A DNA stretch of 64,000 bases. It comes from CAWBVG01 sp963792175 (lineage in GTDB: Bacteria; Acidobacteriota; Vicinamibacteria; Vicinamibacterales; CAVVIG01). The DNA lies in the NCBI GenBank assembly GCA_963792175.1, contig CAWBVG010000006.1, forward strand, positions 1-64,000, given 5' to 3'. The translations under genes were made by a program, and so were the position numbers. Positions 47,936-57,900 of the stretch are shown here, piece by piece (positions within the stretch are counted from its first letter, which is position 1; each line of letters opens with the position of its first letter). A model generated the notes under the pieces. That model was not told the origin of the DNA. It made no database searches and saw nothing but the letters and a program-made list of their open reading frames with translations.

Positions 47936-48699
47936 CTCGCCATCCCCTGTCCGGCGAGCCATTCGGCGACGGCGTCGGTGTTCCACGGTGACCACGGACG
48001 GCGCTGACCCTCGAGGAACAGCTCGCGAATCTGGCGATGCTGATCGCCGATCGACTGCTCGGCGTCGACGGTGATCATGTTGAAGATGAGCGCCAGCGAC
48101 TCGTATTCCCGGATCACCCGTGCGATGAAGCGCTGATAGCTCTCGACCGGGTCCTCGACGTCGGTCACGTCCTGGCCGGCCTCGTAGAAATTCGGCATGC
48201 GCGTCGCCGTGACCCGTTTGCCTGACGTGATCGGCGACACCGCGAAGTAGAAGACGAGGTCGGGCCACAGCAGCGGCTGGTACAGCTTCAACACCCAATC
48301 CAGATCGAGACCGCGCGCGACGTCTCGCGCGAGACCGGTGAAGAGAAACCGGTCTGCAATCACGAGCTTCCCGTCCCAGAGCGCCGGCAGGATGATCTGC
48401 TCGACGCGATGGCGGAAATCGGCGCCGTGCAGCAGCGAGAATTCTTCGGGGCTGAGCGCGCGGACCGCTTTGCGGCTCTTGATGATCGGCTTGATCAGAT
48501 CCGACGAGTTCCACTTCGTCGTGACGACGTCGTAACCTTCGGATTTCAGCCACGTCTTGAACAGCTTCCGCTGCGTCGTCTTGCCGGAGCCGTCTGGCCC
48601 CTCGAAGGCCACCAGGAGTCCCCGCTTCTTCGCGGGATCGGTGAAGTGCGCGCGAGCGGAGCGGCGGGCGACCCGTAGGGCCGCGGCAGACGGTTGCAT
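47932..48699 (-). CDS. dTMP-kinase-like P-loop kinase of the glycan cluster
   Basis: This is an intact 255-residue thymidylate-kinase-family protein. The P-loop is LVAFEGPDGSGKTTQRKLF near residue 35. VIADRFLFTGLARDVARGLD carries the DR motif, and VFYFAVSPITSGKRVTATR matches the R-rich lid region. It is longer than housekeeping dTMP kinases (about 210 residues), with an extra N-terminus and C-terminus. Its position after a methyltransferase and glycosyltransferases suggests a role in nucleotide-sugar supply or phosphorylation of a pathway intermediate instead of DNA metabolism; this is inference. The ATG lies five bases after the methyltransferase stop, and its stop overlaps the next gene. 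Confidence 0.8.
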   Translation of the reverse strand: MQPSAAALRVARRSARAHFTDPAKKRGLLVAFEGPDGSGKTTQRKLFKTWLKSEGYDVVTTKWNSSDLIKPIIKSRKAVRALSPEEFSLLHGADFRHRVEQIILPALWDGKLVIADRFLFTGLARDVARGLDLDWVLKLYQPLLWPDLVFYFAVSPITSGKRVTATRMPNFYEAGQDVTDVEDPVESYQRFIARVIREYESLALIFNMITVDAEQSIGDQHRQIRELFLEGQRRPWSPWNTDAVAEWLAGQGMAR

Positions 48700-48704
48700 C
48701 GGGG

Positions 48705-49958
48705 CTAATAGTAACGCTTCGGCAGATCGACGATCACTTTTCGACGAACGAGATCCGCGATCTCCGGCGACACCCGGCCGGTGGCCAATGCCGCCGCGGC
48801 GGCCGGGTCGAGCGCCACTTCCTCCGGCAGATACTCCCGGCAGGCGCCGTACTCCTGCTCGTAATCCTCTGATGGAAAACGCAGGCGGAGCCGCGTGCCC
48901 GGGGAGGCCGCAACCGCGGGTTCCTCGGCCGGGACATACAGGGGATTGACGCGGAATTCGCCGGCGGCGGCCGTCGGGATCGGCAGGGCGTGACGTGCGT
49001 AGACGCCTGGATGACGGCTCGCAACCATCGTCAGCGCCGCATCGCGTTCGAGGTCCGCTGTGGTGTCGGACCGCGAGAGATCGAGCGGTCCGCCGTTGAC
49101 GACGTCGGCGAAGAGCCGGGCCTCGGCAAACAGGCGCGGCTCGATGGTTTCGAACAGCGCCGCGTAGCCCTCGGCCGATAGCGGCTGGCCGTGCGACGGG
49201 CTCCAGACCCGCTCGTTGTGCGCGTGCCCGATCAGGACCGCGCCTGACGCGTCGACCAGCCGTTCCATCTCGTTGACGAACTGGCGCTTCGTCCAGATGA
49301 ACATGAAGGCGTCCGTGCACATCGCCAGGCTGAAGGCGCCGCGCGCAAACGGCAGCGGGGCGTTCCCGTCGCAGCAGACCGGCTCGCACCCCGGAGCCGT
49401 GAAGCGGCGCGCGAGCCAGATTTTGGGGTAAAAGAGATCGGCGAGCACCGGCGGCGCGGTTGACAGCTCCAGCAGCGTTCGGGTCACGTGGCCCGAGCCG
49501 CCGCAGATGTCGATGGCCCGCTTCGCCCCGCCGAGCACCGTGGCGCCGACCGCTCGTGTCACCGCCTGCGCCACGATGTAGGTGGGATCGGAGAAACGGT
49601 AAAGGAAATAGCCGCCCTCGAAGTTCGGCCCGAGCGCCTCGACCGTTTCCCGATACGTGGCGATGTCGGATTCGGCGGCGGCTTCGAACGCGCGCGCGCC
49701 CGCCTCGTCGTCCAGGCCGACCATCGTGCGGCGCGCCAGATCCGGACGGCCCGCCTGAATCTGATCGCGAGCGGTGGTGGCGGCCGGCTGCAGATGCAGA
49801 ACCGGGATGCCGTCGACGACAGGGAAAATGCAGCACTGGCAGCCGAGGACGCCGTCCTGAATCTCATCGCCGCTGCGGCGATGAAACAACGATGTCACCA
49901 GCTCCAGCCGGCCGCCGCAGTAAGGACAGCGCAGGATCTCTAACGTTTCAACTTTCAA
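48705..49958 (-). CDS. Class I SAM-dependent methyltransferase with N-terminal Trm112-like zinc domain
   Basis: This is an intact 417-residue protein. The N-terminus LEILRCPYCGGRLELV with a later GCQCCIFPVVDGIPVL is a Trm112-like zinc ribbon. The methyltransferase core has AIDICGGSGHVTRTLLEL (SAM motif I), VCCDGNAPLPFARGAFSLA and MERLVDASGAVLIGHAH. The C-terminal 100 residues are specific to this protein. In glycan clusters such enzymes often methylate sugars. The only usable start is TTG at 49958, because a stop lies two codons upstream. That TTG sits in a CAAGTCTCAC/CTTGAAAG repeat, so a repeat seems to have replaced the original 5' end. Confidence 0.85.
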   Translation of the reverse strand: MKVETLEILRCPYCGGRLELVTSLFHRRSGDEIQDGVLGCQCCIFPVVDGIPVLHLQPAATTARDQIQAGRPDLARRTMVGLDDEAGARAFEAAAESDIATYRETVEALGPNFEGGYFLYRFSDPTYIVAQAVTRAVGATVLGGAKRAIDICGGSGHVTRTLLELSTAPPVLADLFYPKIWLARRFTAPGCEPVCCDGNAPLPFARGAFSLAMCTDAFMFIWTKRQFVNEMERLVDASGAVLIGHAHNERVWSPSHGQPLSAEGYAALFETIEPRLFAEARLFADVVNGGPLDLSRSDTTADLERDAALTMVASRHPGVYARHALPIPTAAAGEFRVNPLYVPAEEPAVAASPGTRLRLRFPSEDYEQEYGACREYLPEEVALDPAAAAALATGRVSPEIADLVRRKVIVDLPKRYY

Positions 49959-50011
49959 GGTTCAAGTCTCACTGCAGCCCGTCGCGCGCGTAGTGGCGGC
50001 CTCAGCCGGAC
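49941..50011. repeat. TTCAAGGTTCAAGTCTCAC repeat with CCGTAG spacer
   Basis: The words TTTCAACTTTCAAGG and TTCAAGTCTCAC match the inner wording of the 81-bp element at 31850-31930. They are followed by GTAGTGGCGGC and GCCGGACCTAC, a partial hairpin. It lies between the deacetylase stop and the methyltransferase start and overlaps the latter. Confidence 0.5.
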
Positions 50012-50800
50012 CTACGACCTCACCATCGGTTCGCCCAGTCGTTCGAGCAGTGAGTCGGTCGCTGCGGCCTCGAGCGGCGCGCGGCGGAAATGCTCGACGC
50101 CCAGCCAGCGGCGCGCTTCCTCTTCATCGATCCAGGCGATCGGGTTGTTCGCGCCCATCTGGGTCCGATGGCAGCGCAGCGCGGCAAGTTTGCGCGGCGC
50201 CCAGGGGCGCACGTCGACGGCGAACGTCGCGGGCTTGGCACCATCGCCAAACGCGTCGGGATGGATGCCCCAGAAGCTCGAATCCGGCGCCGCGCCCCCT
50301 TTGGCGTGCGCCGCTTTGATGACTTCGCCCATGATGCCGTTCGGCATGGTCACGTAGTAGAGCGGTGGCGCTTCCGCGCCGAACGACTTGACGGCCGTGT
50401 ACGTGCGCTCGTGCACGCCGACATGATCCAGGTGCCAGTAGAGCCCGTCTTCGGCAAAGGTGATCACCGCTTCCGGCCGGTACCGTCGGATGGCCGCGAC
50501 GATTTCCTCGTGCAGCTCCGGCACGTGGTCCCAGCGCAAGTCGCCGTCCGGATGATCCATCACGATCACCTCGGCGACGCCGAGGATCGCGGCGGCCTCG
50601 CGCAGCTCACGCTCGCGCGCGCGGCCGAGATCGCCGTCGGTGACGAGCGCAGGATCGCTGATCGACCCGGCCTCGCCGCGCGAGGCGCACATGACGACGA
50701 TGCGGACGCCGGCGTCGGCCAGCCGCGCGAGCGTGCCGCCACACGCCAGCGACTCGTCGTCGGGATGGGCGAAGATCGCCAGCACCGTGCTACCTTCCAC
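50012..50800 (-). CDS. PIG-L family N-deacetylase
   Basis: This is an intact 262-residue zinc deacetylase. The metal motif IFAHPDDESLACGGTLARL is at the N-terminus, followed by VVMCASRGEAGS and EVIVMDHPDGDLRW. The C-terminal histidine region is GLYWHLDHVGVHE. PIG-L/MshB/BshB relatives remove the N-acetyl group from a GlcNAc-type conjugate. Adjacent to a GT4 glycosyltransferase, it could deacetylate the sugar that enzyme transfers. The GTG at 50800 was chosen because the catalytic motif starts about eight residues in. The start overlaps the end of the GT4 gene by 11 bases. Confidence 0.88.
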   Translation of the reverse strand: MEGSTVLAIFAHPDDESLACGGTLARLADAGVRIVVMCASRGEAGSISDPALVTDGDLGRARERELREAAAILGVAEVIVMDHPDGDLRWDHVPELHEEIVAAIRRYRPEAVITFAEDGLYWHLDHVGVHERTYTAVKSFGAEAPPLYYVTMPNGIMGEVIKAAHAKGGAAPDSSFWGIHPDAFGDGAKPATFAVDVRPWAPRKLAALRCHRTQMGANNPIAWIDEEEARRWLGVEHFRRAPLEAAATDSLLERLGEPMVRS

Positions 50801-51818
50801 GGTGAGCCTCCACCAGCCGGGTGTAGACCGCGCTGTACCCGTCCACCATCCGTGCCACGCCAAAACGCGCGACGGCCTGGTCGCGGACGCCGCGGCGATC
50901 GAGGTCGAAGACGCGCGGCAGGTCGTTGATCATCTGCTCCAGATCGTTGAACACCATTCCCGTGACACCTTCGTCGACTACCTCGCGGACGGCGCCGCGA
51001 TCCAGCGCGGCGACCGGCGTGCCGCACGCCATCGCTTCGGCCAGCACCAGCCCGAACGGCTCGCGCGCCTGAATCGGGTAGAGCAGCGCGCGCGCCCCGC
51101 CATACAGCTTCACCTTGGCGGCGAAGTCGGCCTCCCCGTAGTAGACGATATGGCGGCCGTCGACGTGCGGAGCGATTTTCTCACGGTAGTACTCGCCTTC
51201 GGCCGCGGCCAGAATCAGGCGCATGCCGACGCGTTTGGCGATCTCGATGGCCTGGAGGACGCCTTTTCCCTCGGTGAAACGCCCCAGAAACAGCAGGTAG
51301 TCGTCCGGCCTGGCCTCGAACGTGAAGCTGTCGGTGTCGATGCCGTGCAGCACGGTATCGACGACGTTGAGGCCGACCAGCAGGCGCGCCTGCTCGTTGG
51401 AGATGGCGACGAATGGCGCCTCCGGATACCGGGACCACAGGGCGACTTCGGCGGCGCTCGGCGAATGGTGCAGCGTCTGCACGATTGGCGTCGGCGACAG
51501 GCGCGTGAACGCCAGCGACATCGGATAGTACGCGGCCTCGTAGTGGATGATGTCGTACTCGCTGCTCCGCTCGACCGCGGCCGCCAGGTTGAGCATCTCG
51601 TAGAGCTCCCAGGGCCACATGTGCTCGTCGTGCCAGTAGCCATGCGGGTAGATCGCGTTGAGTCGCGCGCTGGTTTTCGAGTCGGCGGTCGCGTACAACG
51701 TGACGTCGTGGCCGCGCGCGACGAGCCCTTCCGTGAGCAGCGACGTCATCGTCTCCACCGATCCGGACTTGGACGGCGGGATGGTCGTGGCGACCGGCGC
51801 GATGTGGGCGATTCTCAC
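50790..51818 (-). CDS. Glycosyltransferase family 4
   Basis: This is an intact 342-residue GT-B glycosyltransferase. The N-terminal acceptor domain is RIAHIAPVATTIPPSKSGSV. The donor domain has LLFLGRFTEGKGVLQAIEIA and the nucleotide-sugar motif IQAREPFGLVLAEAMACGTP. These are retaining enzymes using UDP- or GDP-sugars. The start is GTG. It overlaps the PIG-L gene, an arrangement also seen in GlcNAc-transferase/deacetylase pairs. No cysteine ligase of thiol biosynthesis is nearby, so I favour glycan assembly. Confidence 0.87.
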   Translation of the reverse strand: MRIAHIAPVATTIPPSKSGSVETMTSLLTEGLVARGHDVTLYATADSKTSARLNAIYPHGYWHDEHMWPWELYEMLNLAAAVERSSEYDIIHYEAAYYPMSLAFTRLSPTPIVQTLHHSPSAAEVALWSRYPEAPFVAISNEQARLLVGLNVVDTVLHGIDTDSFTFEARPDDYLLFLGRFTEGKGVLQAIEIAKRVGMRLILAAAEGEYYREKIAPHVDGRHIVYYGEADFAAKVKLYGGARALLYPIQAREPFGLVLAEAMACGTPVAALDRGAVREVVDEGVTGMVFNDLEQMINDLPRVFDLDRRGVRDQAVARFGVARMVDGYSAVYTRLVEAHRGR

Positions 51819-51842
51819 GTGCAGCCTCTACCACCGTCATGG

Positions 51843-51871
51843 CTGTCACTCGTGTCTTCGTGAGCCGTCAA
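51843..51871. repeat. Half CACGAAG/CTTCGTG element
   Basis: On the minus strand, immediately after the stop codon of the glycosyltransferase-like gene, comes TTGACGGCTCACGAAG and then ACACGAG. This is the same beginning as the complete elements after E1-alpha and hisF. The other arm is missing. Confidence 0.6.
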
Positions 51872-52999
51872 TCACGCCGCGACCTCCAGCAGCTTTGGCA
51901 GCACGCGCGACGCGTCGAAGTGCTCGCGCGCGATCTCCACCGCGTGGCGGGCGTGCCGATCGTAGTCGGCGTTGATCCGTTCGATGCCGGCGATCGCTTC
52001 TTCGGGCGTGGAGAAGGCGAGGAGACCTTCGCCTGAAGGCAGGTGCTCGGTCCAGCCGGTGTCCTGCACCAGCGCCGGACGGCCCGACGCGAGGTAGCAC
52101 TCGGTGCGATCGCTGAACCAACCCGAACGATTGACGACGTAGGTGTGCTTGGCGACGCCGAATTCCGCCTTCGAGCCCTGGATGAACTCGCGGTAGGCGG
52201 TCGGCGTGCGCGAGACCGCCATCGCGTCCACCGTGTCCCACCCGTGTTCGCGCAGGAGCCGCTGCGGGCCGTTGATCGCAAGCTCGAAGCGCTGCGGCGT
52301 CTTCGACGGCAGATCGACGAACTTCACGAACTCCTGATCCTTGTTGCCCCCGACGTCGGCAAAGCTCTCGATCTGCCAGGTCATGACACTCGTAAACCGA
52401 TCGCGCGGCCTGACCGGTCGAACGCCGCCCGTGACCCAGTCATCCAGCGTGATCGGCTGCCAGGTCTTGTGCCAGGTAAACGCCCCGGTAGGAATCGGCG
52501 ACGCCGGGGTGCCGATATTCGCGCCGAATGTGAACAGGTGGTCGAACTTCTCGAAGAACTGCACGTACCAGGGCTCGGCCTTGGCGATGGCGAGCTGCGT
52601 GAACGCCGGATCCGAATCGATGAAAGCCTTCCTCGGGATCCGCGCGTATTCATCGCGCCAGAACCAGGTGCCGCCGGAGAGATTGATGAAGAGATCCGCG
52701 CCGGCCGCGTACTGCCGCACATCGTCGACGCTCCGGCCGTGATAGCTCCCGTCGTAGTTGACGAACGACCAGCGATCGCCGAGGCCGTACGGCTCGAGCG
52801 CGTTGTGAATGTACGCCGTGCCGTAGGCGGGATCGGTCGAGCGCGTGTTCTGCACGGGGTCGTAGACACATTCGCCGGTGTCCTCGACGTAGAACACGTC
52901 GTGACCGAGGGCGCGCAGCCCGAGCAGGTACATCAACGAACACCAGGTCACGCCCCCGAACGGATAACGGGCGATGATGCCCGCGAACAGGATCCTCAT
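51872..52999 (-). CDS. CgeB-like glycosyltransferase (GT-B fold)
   Basis: This is a 375-residue protein beginning RILFAGIIARYPFGGVTWCS and resembling the CgeB/DUF3880 type of glycosyltransferase. The C-terminal part carries SGWFSDRTECYLASGRPALV and LLAFSTPEEAIAGIERINAD, which match the nucleotide-sugar-binding half of GT-B enzymes. FINLSGGTWFWRDEYARIP lies mid-protein. The open frame reaches 53080, but the ATG at 52999 starts a normal GT-B strand; the upstream part reads a G-rich repeat. Acceptor and donor are unknown. It is the third glycosyltransferase of the cluster. Confidence 0.78.
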   Translation of the reverse strand: MRILFAGIIARYPFGGVTWCSLMYLLGLRALGHDVFYVEDTGECVYDPVQNTRSTDPAYGTAYIHNALEPYGLGDRWSFVNYDGSYHGRSVDDVRQYAAGADLFINLSGGTWFWRDEYARIPRKAFIDSDPAFTQLAIAKAEPWYVQFFEKFDHLFTFGANIGTPASPIPTGAFTWHKTWQPITLDDWVTGGVRPVRPRDRFTSVMTWQIESFADVGGNKDQEFVKFVDLPSKTPQRFELAINGPQRLLREHGWDTVDAMAVSRTPTAYREFIQGSKAEFGVAKHTYVVNRSGWFSDRTECYLASGRPALVQDTGWTEHLPSGEGLLAFSTPEEAIAGIERINADYDRHARHAVEIAREHFDASRVLPKLLEVAA

Positions 53000-53076
53000 C
53001 GCTGCACGGGCGGAGGGCGGATGGGCAGGAAGCTCTCCGCTCGTCCGCCCCTCCAGCGGCCCTCCCGCCCCGAACG
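53000..53076. repeat. GGGCGGAGGG/CCCTCCGCCC palindromic element
   Basis: This starts right after the stop codon of the ABC exporter (minus strand). It carries GGGGCGGGAGGGCC and GGAGGGGCGGACGAG in one arm and CTGCCCATCCGCCCTCCGCCC in shorter words in the other. It belongs to the GGCAGGAAGGGC group seen at 18105 and 22476. Confidence 0.55.
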
Positions 53077-54967
53077 TCATCGTTTCGCTGCCTCGATCAG
53101 CTCGTCCACCGTCTCCGGATCATCGAGCGACTTGCCGACGGAGAGACGCGCGCACATCCGGCGATAGAGTTCGTTCTGCGCCAGCAGCTCTTCGTGCCGG
53201 CCTTTAGCGGCGATCCGTCCGCCATCGAGCACCAGAATGCAGTCCGCGTCGCGAACCGTGGACAAGCGGTGCGCGATGACGATCGTGGTTCGGCCGGCGC
53301 GGAGGCGCCGCAGCGCGCCGAAGACAATTTCCTCGGAGATCGCGTCGAGCGACGATGTCGGCTCGTCGAGGATGAGGATCGGGGCGTTCTTGATGACAGC
53401 GCGCGCGATGCTCAGCCGCTGGCGCTCGCCCCCCGAGAGGCTGCCGCCGGCTTCGGCGATTTCGGTATCGTAGCCCTTCGACAGCCGCGCGATGAACTCG
53501 TGCGCGTGCGCTGCCCGCGCCGCGGCTTCGACCTCCTCGTCGCTCGCGTCCAGCCGGCCGTAGCGCACGTTGTCGCCGATACTGCCCGCGAAGAGCACGG
53601 GCTCCTGCAGGACGATCGCGATCTTCTCGCGCAGCGATCGGACCTTGTACTTCCGCACGTCGCGGCCGTCGATCAGCACGCGGCCCTTCGTCGCGTCGAA
53701 CAAGTGAGGAATCAGGCTGACGAGTGTCGTCTTGCCGGCGCCGGTGAGGCCGACGAGCGCGACCATCTCTCCCGGCTTGGCCGCGAAGGTAATGTCGTGG
53801 AGCACGTTCGTGCCATCGGGATACGTAAAGCCGACTCCCTCGAATCGGATGTCGCCCTTGACCGACGTCGCGTCGACGGCGTCCGGCGCGTCGACCGTTT
53901 CCGGCATCAGCGCGAACATCTCGCGCACTCGCTTGGCGCCGGCGACCGCGCCCTGCAGCTGGCCGGTGGTATGGGCGATGGCGGACAGCGGCCCGTAGAC
54001 GGCGCCGAGGTAGTTGATGACGACGTAGAGGTCGCCGATGCTGAGCGTCCCGGTCATCACGAATCGGCCGCCGACGATGACGACGAGCGCGGTGCCGAGG
54101 ATGGTGATCGTGCTGACGACGACGGAGAAGAGCGACTGCTGCCAGGTGATCGCGATGCGCGCGTGCATCGCCTTCTCGCCCGCGCCGCGGTAGCGCTCGA
54201 GCTCGTGGCGCTCGCGCGCGAAGCTCTTGACCAGCCGCATCGCGCCGAATGTCTCGTAGAGCCGCTCGAGCAGCTTCGATTCGAGCTCCTTGACCCGTTC
54301 CTCGCGGTTGGCGAGCGTCGACGTGTAATACCGCAGGCAGAAGAACAGGAACGGAACGACCGTCAGCGACAGCAGCGCGATCGTGACGTTGAGGCTCAGG
54401 ATCATGCCGAACATGACCGTCAACGCGATGATCGACGTGGCGAGCGGAAAGATGCCGCTCATCACCAGGTTCTCGATCGCGTAGGCGTCGACGTCGACGC
54501 GATAGACGGCGTCGGCCGTGCTCTTGTGGATGTGGTGATGCAGCCCAAGCCCGGTGAGGTGCTCGAACAGACGGTGCCGGAGGTCGTACACCATCCGCTG
54601 GCCGGTATCGACCTGCACCTGCGTCCCGTACGCGGAGACCAGCTGGTTGACGATCTGCAGGACCACGCCGGCGGCGACGACGCCGACGAGCAGCGCCAGC
54701 CGATCGTTGGTCGCCGCGTGCGTCAGCCAGGCGGCAAAGGGCGTGTTGAAGCTGAGTCCGAGAATCTTGATGTGAGCGGGAAACGGCTTCCGCGTCAGCA
54801 CGTAGTCGATGACGATCGCGAAGGGCCACGGCTGCAGCGCTCCGAGCACGATCTCGGAGAGGAGCAGCACCGACAGCACCGACACGCGGGCGCGGTACGG
54901 CCGAAGGAACGTGCAGCGTCCAGCGCAGCAGGCCGCGGTCGGCGGGCTGAGCCGCGGCAGCGCTCAT
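53077..54967 (-). CDS. ABC exporter, fused membrane and ATP-binding domains, one frameshift
   Basis: This is a type I ABC exporter half-transporter of about 630 residues. The membrane domain (VSVLSVLLLSEIVLGALQPW, VLQIVNQLVSAYG, EELEARYRG-type loops) precedes the ATPase domain. The latter has Walker A GLTGAGKTTLVSLIPH, Q-loop IAIVLQEPVLFAG, signature LSGGERQRLSIARAV and Walker B ILILDEPTSSLD. The N-terminus (MSAAAAQPADRGLLRW) lies in another frame, with a shift near 54910. The ATG at 54967 overlaps the stop of the preceding fusion gene. It works as a dimer and is likely the exporter for the glycolipid or oligosaccharide made by the cluster. Confidence 0.88.
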
Positions 54968-57900
54968 CCGCCCACCTTTCGACCGGGTGTCAGCACGCGC
55001 GGCGGAATCAGTTTGGCCGTTGGCCTCGGAATCGGCAGCGCCACCAGCTGATCGCGCTGGGAATCCGCCACGTACAGCCAGCCGCGTCGCGCCGCAAACG
55101 CGACGCGCGTCGGTGCGCCAAATGCGACGCGCCCTTCGTCGCTCACGTCCCGGATGATGCCGTCGGGACCGACGGCGCGCACGTTCTGGTTGTAGTAGTC
55201 GGCGATGAAAATCGTGAGGCGGCCTCCCGGCTCGGGCACCAGCGCGATGCCCGCCGGACCGGCCAGCGTCGCCTCCGTCGCCGGGATGCCGGCCACGGAC
55301 GGGCCCCAGCGCCCGTTGCCGGCGACGGTCGAGATGATGTGCGATCTTCGGGTCGACCTTCCGCACGCGGTTGTGGTGGATGTCGGCGATGTAAATGTCG
55401 CCATTCGGCGCAATCTGCACATCGCTCGGCATGTTCAGGTGCGCGCTGGTCGCCGGCCCTCCGTCGCCGACGTCGGCGTTGTTGCCGGGCGAGCCGTCGC
55501 CCGCAATAGTCCGGATCAGGCCGGTTCTTGCCTCGATCATCCGGACGCGGTAGTTGAGCGTGTCGGCGATGTAGATGTCGCCGTTGGGCGCTGCCGCCAC
55601 GGCGCTCGGGGTGTTGAGCGCGGCCTCGGTCGCCGGCTTGTCGTCGCCGTCGTAGCCGTTCTCGCCCGATCCGGCGATGGTGGTGATGATGCCGGTCGGA
55701 TGATCGACGCGCCGGATCCGATCGTTGTGCGAATCGGCGATGATGACGTCACCGTCCGGCGCTATCGTGACGCCATCCGGTGTGTCGAGCTGTGCCTCGG
55801 TTGCCAGACTGTTGTCGCCCGAGAATCCGCTGCCGAGGTCGTAATTGCCGGCGTACGGCTCGATGTCGGGGTGGTCGCGCGCGTCGACGCGCCGGATCAC
55901 ATTGTTGTTCGAGTCGGCGATATACATGTCGCCGTTGGGGGCGATGGCGATCCCGCCGGGCGCGTCGAGCCACGCCGAGATCGCCGGTCCGTAGTCGCCG
56001 GCGTAGCCTTTCTTCCCGCCGATCACCTGCGCCGTCGCCGCCTCCCGCAGTATGAACGTGCCGGCGCCGAGCGCCACGATCATCACGACGAAGATGAACG
56101 CGCTGCGCAGGCCGTACATCCGCAGCAACGACGGAGCGACCAGCGGCACGCGCGCGGGACCAGAGGGCAGGACCATCATGCCGCTACCGACGGTGACCTG
56201 GCGTATGCCGCGGCGGACGATCGCCGTCGTCTGCGCCGTCCGCTGCGCGACGAGCGCAATGAGGGCGACGGTGAGAATGGCGACAACGCTGCCGGCGAGA
56301 CGCCAGCGCAGGACCAAGCCAACCGCGGCTCGCTCCGGAACCCAGCGCAGCGCCGACAGTGCCGCGACGCCGATCAGGAGGATACTCACCGCAGTGACGA
56401 TGCCGAACGTCGTCGGACGCAAATGGGTGCTGATGCGCACGAGCGCCTTGCCGCCGCCGTGCTCCTCGACCAGCGCGCGGACGTCGAGCCACGCCCAGCG
56501 GCCGACGAAGACGCTGACGTCCCGGTCGTCGGACCAGCCTTCGTCGATCTCGATCGTGCGCACCGCGCGCGATCGGCGCAGCCAGTCGGCCAGCCGGGCC
56601 AGGATGCGATCGGCCGATGTCCAGGTTTCGCTCCAGAACCGGTCTTCGGTGACGCTTCCGGACACCAGCAGCAGCGCTCGCCACGCCTCGGCAAACGACG
56701 GCCGCGCGCCGCGCTTCGTCTGCCGCTCCTCCGGCGGCAGCGCCACCTCGGGCGGCGACAACACACCGCGGATCTGCCCGCGCAGGCGCGCCAGCGGCTG
56801 GAGGAAATGGAGATACGCCACCATGCCGCGATACCAGAGCTTCCGGCCTTTGAGGGAATCGACGTCCGATCGCAAGGCGTAGGCGACGTTCTTCCCGATC
56901 GTGACGGCGAGCCCGACGATCCCGCTGCCGAGCAGGAGCGCCGCCGCCCACCAGTGCTGTCCGGTCGCCACGACGGCGAGTCCGGCCAGCGTCAGGACGA
57001 ACGAGATCACCTGCCACCGGATCGAGTGCGGCATGAATGCGAACGGGTGAACGTCCGCGCGATACACCGAGGGGAACGCCGCCGTCCCCCAGACGCCGGC
57101 GTTGATGCGCGTTCCCCACAGCGAACGGACGAAGGGGAGTGGACTGTAGATGCGTCCGCGCCACAGCATGTGGCCGTCGAGGAATTTTTCCGGGTGATGC
57201 GCCATCAGCCAGGTTTCGCCCTCGCCGTAGCCGACCTGCTGCGACCAGTACGTCTGGATCGAGCTCCGGTGGTGGTGCCAGACCAGGGCGGCCGCCGCGA
57301 AGCCGATTTTCCAGCCCCGTGCCTGCAGCCGCCAGCACACGTCCACATCGTCGCCGGCGCGCAGGTATACCGGATTGAATCCGCCGATTGCGAGCAGCGC
57401 GTCGCGGCGGAACGCCATGTTGCAGCCGGGGACGTGCTCCGCGATCCGATCGTCGAGCAGCACGTGCGTCGGACCGCCGGGAGCCCGCGCGATGCACTGC
57501 GCGATCGGTGGATCGTCGGCGGGGACCACGTTGGGGCCGCCGGAGCCAACGACATCCGAGCGGAGAAATGGCTGAACCAGAAACGTCAGCCAATCGCGAT
57601 CCACACGCGTGTCCGCATCGGTGTAGGCGACGATCTCGCCTGTCGCTTCGGCAAGACCCACGTTGCGCGCGGCGCTGAGACCCTGATTCAAGGTGTCGAT
57701 GACGCGGACGCGTGGATGCGCGCGGCCGATCTCGCTGGTACGATCCTTCGACCCGTCGTTGACGAGGATGACCTCGTAGTTCGGATACGTCAGCTGATCG
57801 AGCGAGTGCAGGTTGTCCTCGAGCGTCTCCGCCGCGTTGTACGCGCACACGACGACGGAAACCCGCGGCCAGGTCAGCTCCTCGCGCGAGAACGGCGCGT

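Noticed and set aside
47936..48553. N-terminal extension of the degenerate kinase-like ORF
   Set aside because: It overlaps the active dTMP-kinase-like gene in another frame and is Arg-rich shadow sequence. The GTG at 47935 overlapping the upstream stop is the sensible start.
50012..51818. GT4 plus PIG-L as a mycothiol or bacillithiol pathway (MshA/MshB or BshA/BshB)
   Set aside because: No cysteine ligase (MshC or BshC) or acetyltransferase lies nearby, and the two genes are embedded between glycan and export genes. The pairing alone is not specific.
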